From: Hamadaea tsunoensis DSM 44101
Lineage (GTDB): Bacteria > Actinomycetota > Actinomycetes > Mycobacteriales > Micromonosporaceae
Direction of reading: 5' to 3'
Length of the DNA: 64,000 nt
NCBI RefSeq assembly: GCF_000428945.1
Contig: NZ_AUAX01000021.1
Span: 99,977-163,976, forward strand
Part shown: positions 1 to 8,615 of the stretch, piece after piece
Numbering within the stretch: the first letter of the stretch is position 1
Layout of the letters: each line of letters opens with the position of its first letter
Notes under the pieces: model-generated
Databases searched by the model: none
Told to the model about the DNA's origin: nothing
Seen by the model: only the letters and a program-made list of their open reading frames with translations
Position numbers and translations under genes: made by a program

Positions 1-338
1 CCCTTGATCTGGGCGGCGTCGATGGCGACCGCGGCGGCCGCCAGGTCCTCGCCGAGCAGCTTCTCGGCGATCATCCCGCCGAACGAGTGTCCGACGAGAA
101 TCGGCCGCTGCGGGAGTGCTTCGATGATGCGCGCGTAGTGCTGAGCGACGTCGTCGATGCCGTGATCGGCGATCGCGTCGGGGTTGTCCCGGGCCTGCTC
201 GACCGTGGCGGCGATGCCCGGCCAGCCCGGCGCGATCGGCGCGTACCCGGCCTGTTCGAACAGCCGTACCCACGGCTGCCAGGACGTCGCGTGCAGCCAC
301 AGTCCGTGGATGAAGACCACGGGGATTCCGCCTGCCAT
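1..338 (-). CDS. alpha/beta hydrolase, truncated by window edge
   Basis: N-terminal 112 residues of an alpha/beta-fold hydrolase; the rest lies beyond the left edge. The start reads MAGGIPVVFIHGLW, with the HG oxyanion-type motif near residue 10. The nucleophile elbow VGHSFGG lies about residues 91-97, so the catalytic Ser is present while the Asp/His partners are off-window. The ATG at 338 is preceded by a strong AGGAGGA ribosome site. It is on the same strand as the SulP gene, about 180 bp downstream of it. Substrate cannot be told from the sequence; non-haem haloperoxidase, esterase or lyase-like members all share this fold. Sure of the fold, not of the reaction. Confidence 0.85.
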   Translation of the reverse strand, partial: MAGGIPVVFIHGLWLHATSWQPWVRLFEQAGYAPIAPGWPGIAATVEQARDNPDAIADHGIDDVAQHYARIIEALPQRPILVGHSFGGMIAEKLLGEDLAAAAVAIDAAQIK

Positions 339-438
339 GATTCCTCCTAAGGTGAAAACTCTCCCTTGATCCTGCTGAACGGGGCGGCGGGCGGCTTGAG
401 TCAGGCGACTGAACGGGCTACCGCCTCTGCTCGATGAG

Positions 439-462
439 GCCGAGGGAGGAGAGAGCCTCGGC
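439..462 (-). terminator. possible terminator after the SulP gene
   Basis: Seven-base inverted repeat (GCCGAGG / CCTCGGC) with a 10-base loop, lying about 55 bp past the SulP stop codon and before the hydrolase ribosome site. No U-tract, which is common for actinobacterial hairpins. Weak evidence because the arms are short. Confidence 0.35.
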
Positions 463-515
463 AGACCGCGGAACTGGAATTCACCGCCGACACGGTCACC
501 GCTTCACACTCAGAA

Positions 516-2132
516 TCAGCGCCGTTCGGTTGGGGTGATCGCCGCCTGAACGGCGGCGTCGATGGTGGTGAACGCGGGCACGGCCGCGAGGTCGCTGGCC
601 GAGACCGCCACGTTCGCGTTGCGGTACAGGTGCACGAAATACAGGTCGCGGCCGTCGGCGGCCAGGCGGCGATGCAGGGCGATCAGGGCGTCGACGACGC
701 TGAGGCGCAGGCTGAAACTCGCGGTCAGATCGAGGATCACCACCCGCCGGGGTACGCCTGCCACAGCGGCGTCCACGGCGGCGCGAAGCTGCCCGGTGGT
801 GGCGAAGAACAGCGGTCCGTCGGGGCGCAGGATCACCTGTCCGGCGAACGTACGCAGATCGGGATGCGCGTCCAGCGCCAGGTAGGCACCGTCGGCGGAC
901 CGGCCGAGTTCGGAGACGCGCAGGTGCCCGGCGTCGGCGATGAAGATCAGCAGGGACAGGGCGACCGCGAGGAGCAGGCCCGGCAACAGGGTCAGTGTGA
1001 CGACGCCGAGCACCGCCGCCATCGCGACGGCGAAGGCGCGCCGGTCGCGGCGGTAGTAGGTGCGCAGCGGTGCGAGCGACAGGAACGGCCGCACGGCCAT
1101 GATGACGACGGCCGCCAGTACGGGTTCGGGCAGGTACGTGAACAGCGGTGTGAGCCAGACGGCGACCACGAGAAGCAGACCCGCACTCATGATCGGCAGC
1201 CAGCGGGTGCGGGCTCCCGCGCCGGCCGCCGCCGTGCTCGCCGACGGGCTGCCGGTCACCGCGGCCCCGCCGACCAGGCCGGCGAGCAGGTTGGCCACGC
1301 CGAGACCGGTCATCTCCCGGTTGGCGTCCAGGGCGGGCTGGTCGTCGTCGCGCAGCCGGTCGGCGACGCCGTGGCCGAGCACGAACGTGATCAGGGCCAG
1401 GCCGGCCGCCGCCGGCAGCAGGTGCAGCCAGGCGCCGGCGGTCAGGTGCGGAAGGCGTACCAGGGGCAGGCCCGCGGGCACCTGCGGCACGTGGTGCAGG
1501 CCGTAGCGGTGCAGGCCCAGGGCGTACGCGGCGGCTGCGGCGGCCACGAGGACGATCAGACTCGACGGTACGCGCGGCAGCCGCCGTTCCAGGAGGTACA
1601 GCGCCGCCAGGGCGACGACGCCGACGGCCAGCGAGACGAGACTCCAGCCGGAGTGGGCGCGCAGGATGTCGTGGCCGCGGACGAACACGTTGCCGTCGCG
1701 GGTGTGCACGTCGACCATGACGGCGGCCTGCCGCACGACGATGACGACGGCGAGACCGAACAGGAAGCCCCGCAAGGCTTCCGGGGCGAGGAACCGGGCG
1801 ATGAAGCCGCACCGCAGCAGGCCGGTGACGACCAGGATCGCCCCGGTGAGCAGAGCCAGGGCGACGGCGTACGCGCTGCGGTGCACGGGATCGGACGCCA
1901 GGCCCGCGACCGCCGCCGAGGTGAGGACGGCCGTGGCCGCCGTGGCGCCGACGATGAGCTGCCGGGACCGGCCGAGCACCGCGTACGCGATCACGCACAG
2001 CGGTGCCGCGGCCAGTCCCTGTGCCGGTGCGATCCCGGCCAGCTGAGCGAAGGCGACGGTTTCGGGTGCGAGCAGCGCCACGGCGGTCAACGCGGCGACG
2101 CCGTCGGAGCGAAGGACGCCGGACAGGGACAT
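516..2132 (-). CDS. SulP-family anion transporter with C-terminal STAS domain
   Basis: A 538-residue integral membrane protein. Roughly the first 400 residues are a series of hydrophobic helices typical of the SulP sulfate/bicarbonate/anion carriers, beginning with the family-like stretch LLAPETVAFAQLAG in the first membrane segment. Residues about 415-530 form a cytoplasmic STAS domain (the stretch VVILDLTASFSL followed by SVVDAL), the regulatory domain of this family. Length fits bacterial SulP proteins (about 500-570). It lies 16 bp downstream of the DUF4331 gene on the same strand, so it is probably co-transcribed. The transported anion cannot be deduced; sulfate, bicarbonate and dicarboxylate members look alike at this level. 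Confidence 0.9.
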   Translation of the reverse strand: MSLSGVLRSDGVAALTAVALLAPETVAFAQLAGIAPAQGLAAAPLCVIAYAVLGRSRQLIVGATAATAVLTSAAVAGLASDPVHRSAYAVALALLTGAILVVTGLLRCGFIARFLAPEALRGFLFGLAVVIVVRQAAVMVDVHTRDGNVFVRGHDILRAHSGWSLVSLAVGVVALAALYLLERRLPRVPSSLIVLVAAAAAAYALGLHRYGLHHVPQVPAGLPLVRLPHLTAGAWLHLLPAAAGLALITFVLGHGVADRLRDDDQPALDANREMTGLGVANLLAGLVGGAAVTGSPSASTAAAGAGARTRWLPIMSAGLLLVVAVWLTPLFTYLPEPVLAAVVIMAVRPFLSLAPLRTYYRRDRRAFAVAMAAVLGVVTLTLLPGLLLAVALSLLIFIADAGHLRVSELGRSADGAYLALDAHPDLRTFAGQVILRPDGPLFFATTGQLRAAVDAAVAGVPRRVVILDLTASFSLRLSVVDALIALHRRLAADGRDLYFVHLYRNANVAVSASDLAAVPAFTTIDAAVQAAITPTERR

Positions 2133-2148
2133 GTCGCACCCGCCCCGC

Positions 2149-3177
2149 TTACTTCTCGCCGGCCGGCAGGACGTACGGGAACGTCTCCTGGCTGCGCTTG
2201 ACGTCGCCCGCCTTCAGGCCGCCGGGGATGGCGGAGTTCGTCGCGAGCGAGAACATGATCTCGGGCGCGTTGTCGGCCAGGCGACGGCCGTTGAACCCGG
2301 CGAACCCGAACAGCGCCGCCGAGCCCACCTCGTACGCCATCAGGTCGGGAACGATCCGGTCGGCGAGCATCTTCGCGTACTCGTCGGGGCGGTCGGATGT
2401 GCCGCGACGGCGCACGACGGACGCGATCAGCTCGATGACGTCCTGCCGGTAGTTCGTGACGTCGTCGGCCGGGTGCGTGGTGTTGGACTCGCTGGCGAGG
2501 TCGCTGTCGGCGTCGCGGAAGATCGGCCAGATCATCGGCAGGCCGGTGCGCCCGGCCTGCCGCCAGCCGCCCGCGTCGGTGGCGAGCTTGGTGGTGCTCC
2601 AGGCGGAGATGCGCCGTCCCGCGGTGAGGCCGCCGGTGCCGACCGGGATCGCCAGGACGATGGCGTTGACGGTGGAGCCGGTGAACGTGTCGCGGGCGAC
2701 GCCTGCGACCCAGTGAGTGAGGTCGGCGTCGCCGCCGTGCAGGACGGTCTGGTCGACGGCGTCGAGCTGCGACAGGTCGAGGTAGAACGGTTCGACGGCG
2801 GTGCCCGCCCAGATCCGGCCACCGTCGTCAGTGGACAGTGCATCGCCGGTACGCCCCGTGGCGACGACGGTGCCGGTCGCCGCGTCGTCCTGCGCCGCGG
2901 GCCCGTCGAGCCGCCAGACCGTGTACGCCTGAGCGCCGTCCTGGGTGGCGTCGAACGCGAAGCGGTAGGTGATCGCCTCCCGCTCGGCGCCGTCGAGGTG
3001 GATCTTGAATTCGTAGCGGGCTTCGGGATGGAACGCGTCCGGATGCTGGTCGGCGGCCAGCGACGTACGCGTGTCCATGACGAACACGGTGGCGCCGTCG
3101 GCGTCGAACACGTACTGGTCGGTGATGTTCAGCCGGGGATCCTGACGGGCCAGCGGCGAATCGAGGTGATGCGACAT
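2149..3177 (-). CDS. DUF4331 family protein
   Basis: A 342-residue protein starting MSHHLDSPLARQDPRLNITD, the hallmark N-terminus of DUF4331 proteins (HHxDSP followed by a D-x-R-x-N-I-T-D pattern). The ATG at 3177 has an AAGGAG ribosome site seven bases upstream. There is no signal peptide, although many DUF4331 proteins are exported. The function of the family is unknown; a beta-rich, possibly cofactor- or metal-binding fold has been suggested. It sits between the cupin gene (25 bp upstream) and the SulP transporter (16 bp downstream), suggesting a three-gene unit cupin-DUF4331-SulP. Confidence 0.88.
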   Translation of the reverse strand: MSHHLDSPLARQDPRLNITDQYVFDADGATVFVMDTRTSLAADQHPDAFHPEARYEFKIHLDGAEREAITYRFAFDATQDGAQAYTVWRLDGPAAQDDAATGTVVATGRTGDALSTDDGGRIWAGTAVEPFYLDLSQLDAVDQTVLHGGDADLTHWVAGVARDTFTGSTVNAIVLAIPVGTGGLTAGRRISAWSTTKLATDAGGWRQAGRTGLPMIWPIFRDADSDLASESNTTHPADDVTNYRQDVIELIASVVRRRGTSDRPDEYAKMLADRIVPDLMAYEVGSAALFGFAGFNGRRLADNAPEIMFSLATNSAIPGGLKAGDVKRSQETFPYVLPAGEK

Positions 3178-3202
3178 GACGAAACTCCTTTGTGGAATGG
3201 GA

Positions 3203-3616
3203 TCAGCGGCCGAGTTCGGGTCCGTAGGCGTCGTCCCAGTCGCGGCGCTCGACGTCGAGGTTGAAGTCGCCCGGCGACTCGAACGTCACGTGCGTCATCG
3301 GCGTACCGGGTGCGGCGCCGTGCCAGTGCCAGGTGCCGGGCGGGTTCGAGACGACGTCGCCCGTACGCACGACGTGCACGCCCTCGTCGTCGGCCACCAC
3401 GCCGACGCCGTCGACGATCACCAGATGCTGGCCGCCCTCGTGCTTGTGCGGCACGGTGCGCGTACCGGCGCCGAAGTGCACCGCCAGCGAGTCCAGCCCC
3501 GGCAGGGCGCTCGGCAGATGCTGGACGCGGACGTCGTCGGGATGGTTGAACAGCGTACGCAGCGGCTCGGGTACCGGTTCGCCCTTGGCGTCGCCGGTAC
3601 TGGCGAAGGTATCCAT
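3203..3616 (-). CDS. single-domain cupin protein
   Basis: A 137-residue cupin. The metal-binding motif 1 is visible as HKHEGGQH followed by the acidic turn, and motif 2 as a glycine-proline turn followed by WHWHG. The start at 3616 (MDTFASTGD) is chosen because a near-perfect AGGAGGAG site lies just upstream; an in-frame extension to 3706 exists but lacks such a site. Small cupins of this kind bind Mn, Fe or Zn and act as dioxygenases, isomerases or sensors. Nothing here fixes the substrate. It is the first gene of the probable cupin-DUF4331-SulP operon. Confidence 0.88.
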   Translation of the reverse strand: MDTFASTGDAKGEPVPEPLRTLFNHPDDVRVQHLPSALPGLDSLAVHFGAGTRTVPHKHEGGQHLVIVDGVGVVADDEGVHVVRTGDVVSNPPGTWHWHGAAPGTPMTHVTFESPGDFNLDVERRDWDDAYGPELGR

Positions 3617-4119
3617 GGCTCCTCCTGGAAGGCCGGTCCGGCGGGCCACCCCCGCCGGTGTCGCCTTCCAGATTTCGCCATGTACGGTCTGCGACGCTTG
3701 CGTCAATCGACTGCCTGGCGTACTGCACCCGGGAACGCCATGACCAGGGCATGTTTTGAGAACGCTGCGAGGTTGATCGTGATCGGCGCCCTGGAACTCA
3801 CGTTCGAGACCATCGACTGCCCGCTGATCCGGTGCGGTCTATAGCCATCGTCGTGGCAGGGCGCATCCGGACAACGGCACGGCCGCCGCCGCCACGACCT
3901 GAGTCCGAGCGCTTCGAGCTGCGCCGTTGTTCTGATGAGACAACCGCTTGATATCGCTGAACTCCAGCTCGGGTGGAGCCTCATCGAGTACTGTGGCGAT
4001 GTCGCCGAGTTCAGCGACGAGCGCTGAGAGCGTGGCGCTCGTCTCGTCGCGCCGGGCCGGCGCGAAGACCGAGGTCAGCCATTGGTCGAGAATCAATGTC
4101 GGCGGACCTACCTGCCGAA
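3617..4119. other. 503-bp stretch without a clear gene
   Basis: Lies between the SDR gene and the cupin operon, both on the minus strand. The right half holds a minus-strand open frame that could start at a TTG (4096), just after the SDR stop and behind an AGGTAGG-like site, and runs to 3839 (85 residues, containing APARRDETSATLSALVAELG). I recognise no family, and its C-terminal 30 residues look non-coding. It may be a small SDR-operon gene or a decayed remnant. The left part should contain the promoter of the cupin operon, but no convincing hexamers stand out. Confidence 0.3.
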
Positions 4120-4872
4120 TTAGATCGTGTACCCGCCGTCGACCGCGATTCCGGTGCCGGTGAGGTACCGTCCGCCGGGACCCGCCAGGAAGGCCACCGC
4201 CTCGGCGATGTCCTCGACCTCCCCGTAACGGCCCAGTGCCGTCAGCGACCGCTGGAATTCTGCGGTTTCGCCGTCGGCGGGGTTCATGTCGGTGTCGATC
4301 GGGCCCGGATCCACGGTCGTGACCGTGATGCCGCGTGGCCCCAACTCGCGGGCCAGACTCTTGGTGAGCCCGACAAGTGCCGACTTGGCCATCGCCTGCA
4401 GGACGAAGTTCGCCCCGGGCACGCGGCCGTTGAAGCACGAACCGATGCTGATGATCCGCCCGCCGTCGCCCAGGTGTCGGGCGGCGGCCTGCGCGGCTAG
4501 AAACACCGACCGGATGTCGATGGCGATCACCCGGTCCAACTCCGGTTGGGACACTTCCTCGATGCACCCGTAGGCGAGCTCGCCGGCGTTGTTGACAAGA
4601 ATATCGAGCCGGCCCAGGCTGCGAACCGTCTCCTCGACGGCACTGGCCGCGGCGTCCGGCTCTGACAGGTCCGCCCGGAGAACCATCGCCCGGCCGCCAT
4701 CAACCTCGATCCGTCGAGCAACCGCATCGGCCTGTTCCCGCGCCCGGACGTACGTCAACGCCACCGTCGCACCCGCGGCGGCCAAGCGGCCGGCGATCGC
4801 GGCGCCGATGCCGCGGCTGCCGCCGGTGACAAGGGCAACTTTGCCTGCCAGATCCTGGTGTGTGTTGTTCAT
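4120..4872 (-). CDS. SDR-family oxidoreductase with substituted catalytic Tyr
   Basis: A 250-residue classical short-chain dehydrogenase/reductase. The dinucleotide motif TGGSRGIG is at about residues 16-23, the NNAG motif near 92, a Ser in the usual active-site strand (SIGSCFNG), and the late PGPIDTDMNP motif follows. The usual Y-x-x-x-K is replaced by Q-A-M-A-K (coding CAGGCGATGGCCAAG), so the proton-donating Tyr is Gln while the Lys is kept. The relatives I recall have YALTK at this place. The protein may be catalytically altered. It is transcribed divergently from a MerR regulator across a perfect palindrome, so it is very likely that regulator's target. Confidence 0.9.
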   Translation of the reverse strand: MNNTHQDLAGKVALVTGGSRGIGAAIAGRLAAAGATVALTYVRAREQADAVARRIEVDGGRAMVLRADLSEPDAAASAVEETVRSLGRLDILVNNAGELAYGCIEEVSQPELDRVIAIDIRSVFLAAQAAARHLGDGGRIISIGSCFNGRVPGANFVLQAMAKSALVGLTKSLARELGPRGITVTTVDPGPIDTDMNPADGETAEFQRSLTALGRYGEVEDIAEAVAFLAGPGGRYLTGTGIAVDGGYTI

Positions 4873-4884
4873 GCAGGCATGCTA

Positions 4885-4908
4885 GAAGTTGACATCAGTG
4901 TCAACTTC
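4885..4908. promoter_or_regulatory. palindromic MerR-type operator between SDR and MerR genes
   Basis: Perfect inverted repeat GAAGTTGACA-TCAG-TGTCAACTTC (10-base arms, 4-base centre), 12 bp upstream of the SDR start and 22 bp upstream of the MerR start. It contains TTGACA on both strands, so it can overlap the -35 box of either divergent promoter, as MerR-family operators do. Expected role: binding of the adjacent MerR protein controlling itself and the SDR gene. Confidence 0.75.
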
Positions 4909-4930
4909 TATCGCCAGTGACGGGAAGCAC

Positions 4931-5290
4931 ATGCGGATCGGAGAACTTGCCCAGCGCAGCGGAGTTAGCCAACGCTCCCTTCGCTACTACGAGGCACAGG
5001 GATTACTGACCGCGCCGCGTACGCCCGGCGGGCACCGCGACTACGGCGAGTGGGCCATCGACCGCGTGGTACGGATCCAAATGCTGTTCGCGGCGGGCCT
5101 GCACAGCCAGAAAATCGCCCAACTGCTGCCCTGCATGAAGGACGCCGACGGCACCCCGAACGAGCGCGCCACGCCCAAGCTCGTCGCTGAGCTGACCGCC
5201 GAACGCCGGCGCATCGACCGCCTCATCGCCGACTTGCTGCTGTCCCGCGATGTCCTCGACGAGGCGATCGGCTCGGCGACGTCCGAGTGA
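4931..5290 (+). CDS. MerR-family transcriptional regulator
   Basis: A 119-residue regulator. It opens with the canonical winged-helix sequence MRIGELAQRSGVSQRSLRYY followed by EAQGLL and the HRDY wing. The second helix pair follows, and then a C-terminal dimerisation coiled coil at about 75-115. The ATG at 4931 is preceded by a GGAAG site. An earlier in-frame TTG at 4889 lies inside the operator and is rejected. The short effector region has only one Cys (in LLPCMKD), so it does not resemble CueR/ZntR metal sensors and may sense an organic ligand. Divergent from the SDR gene. Confidence 0.9.
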   Translation: MRIGELAQRSGVSQRSLRYYEAQGLLTAPRTPGGHRDYGEWAIDRVVRIQMLFAAGLHSQKIAQLLPCMKDADGTPNERATPKLVAELTAERRRIDRLIADLLLSRDVLDEAIGSATSE

Positions 5291-5296
5291 TCCACG

Positions 5297-5327
5297 CCCG
5301 GTGACCCGCCAGAAGTCGCGGGCCGGG
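5297..5327. terminator. possible bidirectional terminator
   Basis: An imperfect hairpin (CCCGG-tga-CCCGC, loop, GCGGG-c-CCGGG style pairing) just past the MerR stop and before the converging amidohydrolase stop. Interrupted stem and no U-tract, so tentative. Confidence 0.35.
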
Positions 5328-5433
5328 GGTTCCCTCTGCGGTCGGTTCTGCGGAGAGGCGCTCCGGTTGTGAGCGATGACGGCAGGCGCTGCGGAATCAT
5401 CCAGGGATTCGAGCGGCTAGGGCGACACCGCCC

Positions 5434-6261
5434 TCACTGCCAGTCGACCCAGCGCAGCAGCGCTCCACCCAGCACCAGGTCCATCTCCTCGCCGCTCAGG
5501 TGGGCCAGCGCCGTGCCGAAGAACCGCAGGTTGTCCTCATAGGAGCAGGGTAGCCGGGTCCAGTCGCTGCCCCAGAACACGCGGTCCGGTCCGAAGGCGT
5601 CCACGACACGCCGGAGCGGATCGTGGACATCGGCGAACGGGTAAGGCTCCCGCGAGTGGCAGGGTAGCGCGGAGGCCTTGACCGCCACGTTGGGCAGCCG
5701 CGCCAGAGCGAGCAGGTCGGGCAGGTCGGCGTACGCCTCGGCGCCGGTCTTCTCCACCGGAATGGCGAGGTGGTCGACCACCAGCCGCAGACCGGGGTGG
5801 CGCTGGGCGACCCGGCCCAGATCCCGTACCAGACCAGGCGGGTAGACCATGACCGGCAGGCCCGCGTCGCCCGCCGCGGCCCAGAACCACTCCGTCGCGC
5901 CGTCGAGGAACGCGCCGCGCAGCGGCTCGCGATGGAGGGTGACGCGAACCCCGAGCAAGCCGGGCGCATCGCGCCAGCCGGGCAGCAGCCGCGCGTGGCC
6001 TGGTTCGGTCAGCGGTACGCGCCCCATCACTGCGAACCTGTCGGGGTGGGCCCGCGCCGCGGCGAGCGCGACGTCGTTACGGTCGCCTTCCCACGACGGC
6101 GGCACCAGCACAGCCCGGCCCACGCCCGCCGCGTCGAGCACCGCGAGCACCTCGGTGCTGTCGGGCGGCACAGGGCGGTGCGCGGTGTGGCGCGCGTGGG
6201 CGGGCCACGGCCGGGCCTCGGAGTGTACGCCCCACACGTGCACCTGGGCGTCGACGAGCAT
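5434..6261 (-). CDS. amidohydrolase-2 family (TIM-barrel) hydrolase
   Basis: A 275-residue metal-dependent hydrolase of the amidohydrolase-2 / LigI-like group. It starts MLVDAQVHVWG (the degenerate HxH strand). It keeps a His in the stretch VVDHLAIP at about residue 168 and the late Asp in WGSDWTRLP, near residue 242. Family members hydrolyse lactones such as 2-pyrone-4,6-dicarboxylate or decarboxylate aromatic acids. Its ATG overlaps the stop of the dehydrogenase gene (TGATG), so it is translationally coupled and is the last gene of a five-gene catabolic-looking operon. The exact substrate is unknown. Confidence 0.85.
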   Translation of the reverse strand: MLVDAQVHVWGVHSEARPWPAHARHTAHRPVPPDSTEVLAVLDAAGVGRAVLVPPSWEGDRNDVALAAARAHPDRFAVMGRVPLTEPGHARLLPGWRDAPGLLGVRVTLHREPLRGAFLDGATEWFWAAAGDAGLPVMVYPPGLVRDLGRVAQRHPGLRLVVDHLAIPVEKTGAEAYADLPDLLALARLPNVAVKASALPCHSREPYPFADVHDPLRRVVDAFGPDRVFWGSDWTRLPCSYEDNLRFFGTALAHLSGEEMDLVLGGALLRWVDWQ

Positions 6262-7409
6262 CAGCCGCCTGCCGGGGCGAGTTCGGTGATGATCGCGGTG
6301 GTGACCGCGGACGCGGGCGACGCGCGGTGTGCGCCGACGAGGTCGTAGGTGAGCACCTCGCCCTTGCTGAGGACGGCGCGTACGGCCGACTGGATGTTGT
6401 CGGCGGCGGCGAGCAGCGTTTTGTCGTCGCGCTGCTCGCCGAGCCAGGTCAGCATCTCGGCGGCGGCGAGGATGGTCGCCATGGGATTGACTCGGTCCTC
6501 GCCCACGTGCTTGGGCGCGGAGCCGTGGATGGGTTCGAACATGGCGTGCCGGTCGCCGATGTTGCAGCCTACGGACATGCCCATGCCGCCTTGGAGCGCT
6601 GCGGCCAGTTCGGTGATGATGTCGCCGAACATGTTGGGCGCGACCACGACGTCGTAGTGCTCCGGCTGCCGTACGAGCCACTGGGTGAACGCGTCGACCA
6701 GCACGACCTCGCGCTCCACGATGGGGTATTCCGCGCCGATCTCGTGCAGGACGCGCACGAACAGCCTGCAGCCGTGCAGGATGTTGTCCTTGACCACGCA
6801 GGTGACCCGCCGTACGCCGTCGGGCCGGACCCGGTCGGGGCGGATGGCGGCCTCGAACGCGCGACGGATGATGCGTTCGGTGGCGGGACGGGTGACGACG
6901 CGGGTGTCGATGGCGACGTCCATCTCGCCGGCGGCCATCATCTTTCCACCGATGCCGGAATACAGGTCCTCGGTGTTCTCCCGGAAGAACAGCATGTCGA
7001 CGTCCTCGGGCTCCCACACCTGACGGTGCCGGCCGGAGATCAGGTGCCGCACGCCGGGTAGCAGTTTCACCGGGCGCATGTTGGCGTACAGGTCGAGGTT
7101 GAGGCGGTTGCCGACGATGGCCGACCAGCCCGCCATCTTCCCGTCCGGGCGCAGGAGTGTGCCGGAGCCGTCCTCGGCGGGCCAGCCGATCGCACCGAGT
7201 AGCAGGGCGTCGGCGTCGGCGCAGCGCTGCGCCGAGCCGTCCGGCCAGTCCTGGCCGTGTTCGAGGAAATACCGGGCCCCGCAGGGGATCTCGTCGTAGG
7301 CGAGGTCCAGCCCGTGGACGGCCGCGGCGGCGTCGAGCACCCGCCGGGCCTGCCCGACGACCTCGGCGCCCACGCCGTCGCCGGGCAGTAGCGCAATGGT
7401 GTAGGTCAT
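6261..7409 (-). CDS. isocitrate/isopropylmalate dehydrogenase family enzyme
   Basis: A 382-residue decarboxylating beta-hydroxyacid dehydrogenase. Typical motifs: N-terminal IALLPGDGVGAEVV, then NRLNLDLYANMRPVK (substrate-binding Arg), ENTEDLYSGIGG, the metal-binding VVAPNMFGDIITEL, and a C-terminal HGSAPKH...NPMATILAAAEML. It is NAD-type by general look. The operon setting (acyl-CoA dehydrogenases, amidohydrolase) and the absence of leuB neighbours make a tartrate/malate- or alkylmalate-type enzyme more likely than leucine LeuB. The start overlaps the stop of the upstream acyl-CoA dehydrogenase (ATGA) and the stop overlaps the next start, so translation is coupled on both sides. Confidence 0.88.
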   Translation of the reverse strand: MTYTIALLPGDGVGAEVVGQARRVLDAAAAVHGLDLAYDEIPCGARYFLEHGQDWPDGSAQRCADADALLLGAIGWPAEDGSGTLLRPDGKMAGWSAIVGNRLNLDLYANMRPVKLLPGVRHLISGRHRQVWEPEDVDMLFFRENTEDLYSGIGGKMMAAGEMDVAIDTRVVTRPATERIIRRAFEAAIRPDRVRPDGVRRVTCVVKDNILHGCRLFVRVLHEIGAEYPIVEREVVLVDAFTQWLVRQPEHYDVVVAPNMFGDIITELAAALQGGMGMSVGCNIGDRHAMFEPIHGSAPKHVGEDRVNPMATILAAAEMLTWLGEQRDDKTLLAAADNIQSAVRAVLSKGEVLTYDLVGAHRASPASAVTTAIITELAPAGG

Positions 7410-8605
7410 GTGTTCGCTCCCGTCAGTCCGTGCGGATCGAGGTCGAGCCCGGTTCCGTCCAGCCGGTCGAACGGCTGGTAGACCGGTGGTAGGCCGATCT
7501 GTTGGGCGACGAGTTCGCGGAGCCGGTTGGACGCGAAGCCGCCGATGACGTTCATGGGCGCGTCGCGATACAACCGTTCCACGGTGTTGCCCGGTGTGAG
7601 GCCGCGCGAACCGAGCACCTGAACGGCGCGGTTGGTGGCGTGTACGGCCATCTCCGTGGCGTACGGCTTGAGCATGCCGACGAGGTCCTGCACGAGCCGT
7701 CCCTCGGTGCGGTGCCACGCGCAGCGGTACGCGAGCAGGCGGGCGGCGTCGATCTCGGTACGCGTCTGCGCCAGGGCGGACTGCACAGCCTCCATGTGCC
7801 CGAGGACGCGGCCGAACGCGAACTGCGAGCGCGCCTGGTCCACGGCGGCCTCCAGCGCGGACTCGGCGATCGCGATGGCGGCGATGGAGATGAACAGCCA
7901 GCCCCACGCCATGCCTTCGGGGAACTGTTCGAGCCGCAGGGGCAGGACGTTCCTGGCGTCCACGTGAGCGTTGTCGAACACGAGGCCGCCCCATGGCATC
8001 GCGCGCAGTCCGATGTGGGGCATGCTGTAGGTGCGTACGCGCTCCTGCCGCAGGTCGACGAGCGCGTAGCACCAGCCGTCCTCGTGGTCGGGCAGGCGAG
8101 CGAAAACGACGCCGAGGTCGGCGTTGGTGGCATTGGTGATACGGGCTTTCTCGCCGCTGATCGTGTAGTGGTCGCCGGATCGGCGCACCGTCGTGGTGTA
8201 TGTGCCCGCGTCGCTGCCGGAGGTGGTCTCCACGACCGGGAAGCACGCGATCCGCTCGCCGCTGACCAGGGAATCGATCAGGCTCCGGTGGTCGTCCAGG
8301 TTGCCGTAGGCGCTGATGAGCTTCACACAGACGAGCGCGGACATGGTCGCCGACCAGAACGTGCTCGGGCACGCACGGGCCAGCGTTTCCATCGCCATTG
8401 CCTGCGCTGGTCCGTCAAGACCGAACCCGCCCAGCTCTTTGGGGTGGAATACCCGCAGGTAGCCGCTGTCGACGACGTCGCGCCAGTTCTCCACCGGTAG
8501 CACGCCGGTCTCGTCCGCGGCCTGCGCGCGCTCGGCGATGCCGGTGAACCGCTCCTGGAGGTGGGTGAGCAGTTTCTGCGCGTCGGCGTCGATCGAGTAG
8601 TCCAT
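7406..8605 (-). CDS. acyl-CoA dehydrogenase family protein
   Basis: A 399-residue flavoprotein with the three acyl-CoA dehydrogenase domains. The N-terminal helices contain HPKELGGFGLDG. The middle beta domain has GSDAG...ISGEKARITNA, and the C-terminal helical domain has QFAFGRVLGHMEAVQ and the late VLGSRGLTPGNTVERLYRDA. The stretch where medium-chain enzymes carry the catalytic Glu (IYEGT) reads VIGGF, so the base must sit elsewhere or the chemistry differs. The ATG at 8605 has a GAGGAG site. It overlaps the downstream dehydrogenase by four bases and is separated by 10 bp from a second ACAD-like gene. The pair may form a heteromer, as seen in some CoA- or carrier-protein-linked desaturases. 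Confidence 0.88.
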   Translation of the reverse strand: MDYSIDADAQKLLTHLQERFTGIAERAQAADETGVLPVENWRDVVDSGYLRVFHPKELGGFGLDGPAQAMAMETLARACPSTFWSATMSALVCVKLISAYGNLDDHRSLIDSLVSGERIACFPVVETTSGSDAGTYTTTVRRSGDHYTISGEKARITNATNADLGVVFARLPDHEDGWCYALVDLRQERVRTYSMPHIGLRAMPWGGLVFDNAHVDARNVLPLRLEQFPEGMAWGWLFISIAAIAIAESALEAAVDQARSQFAFGRVLGHMEAVQSALAQTRTEIDAARLLAYRCAWHRTEGRLVQDLVGMLKPYATEMAVHATNRAVQVLGSRGLTPGNTVERLYRDAPMNVIGGFASNRLRELVAQQIGLPPVYQPFDRLDGTGLDLDPHGLTGANT

Positions 8606-8615
8606 GGAGTGCTCC

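Noticed and set aside
496..2201. Long open frames on both strands inside the SulP transporter gene
   Set aside because: Arg/Pro- or Gln/Gly-rich shadow translations produced by very high GC; only the 516-2132 frame has membrane segments and a STAS domain.
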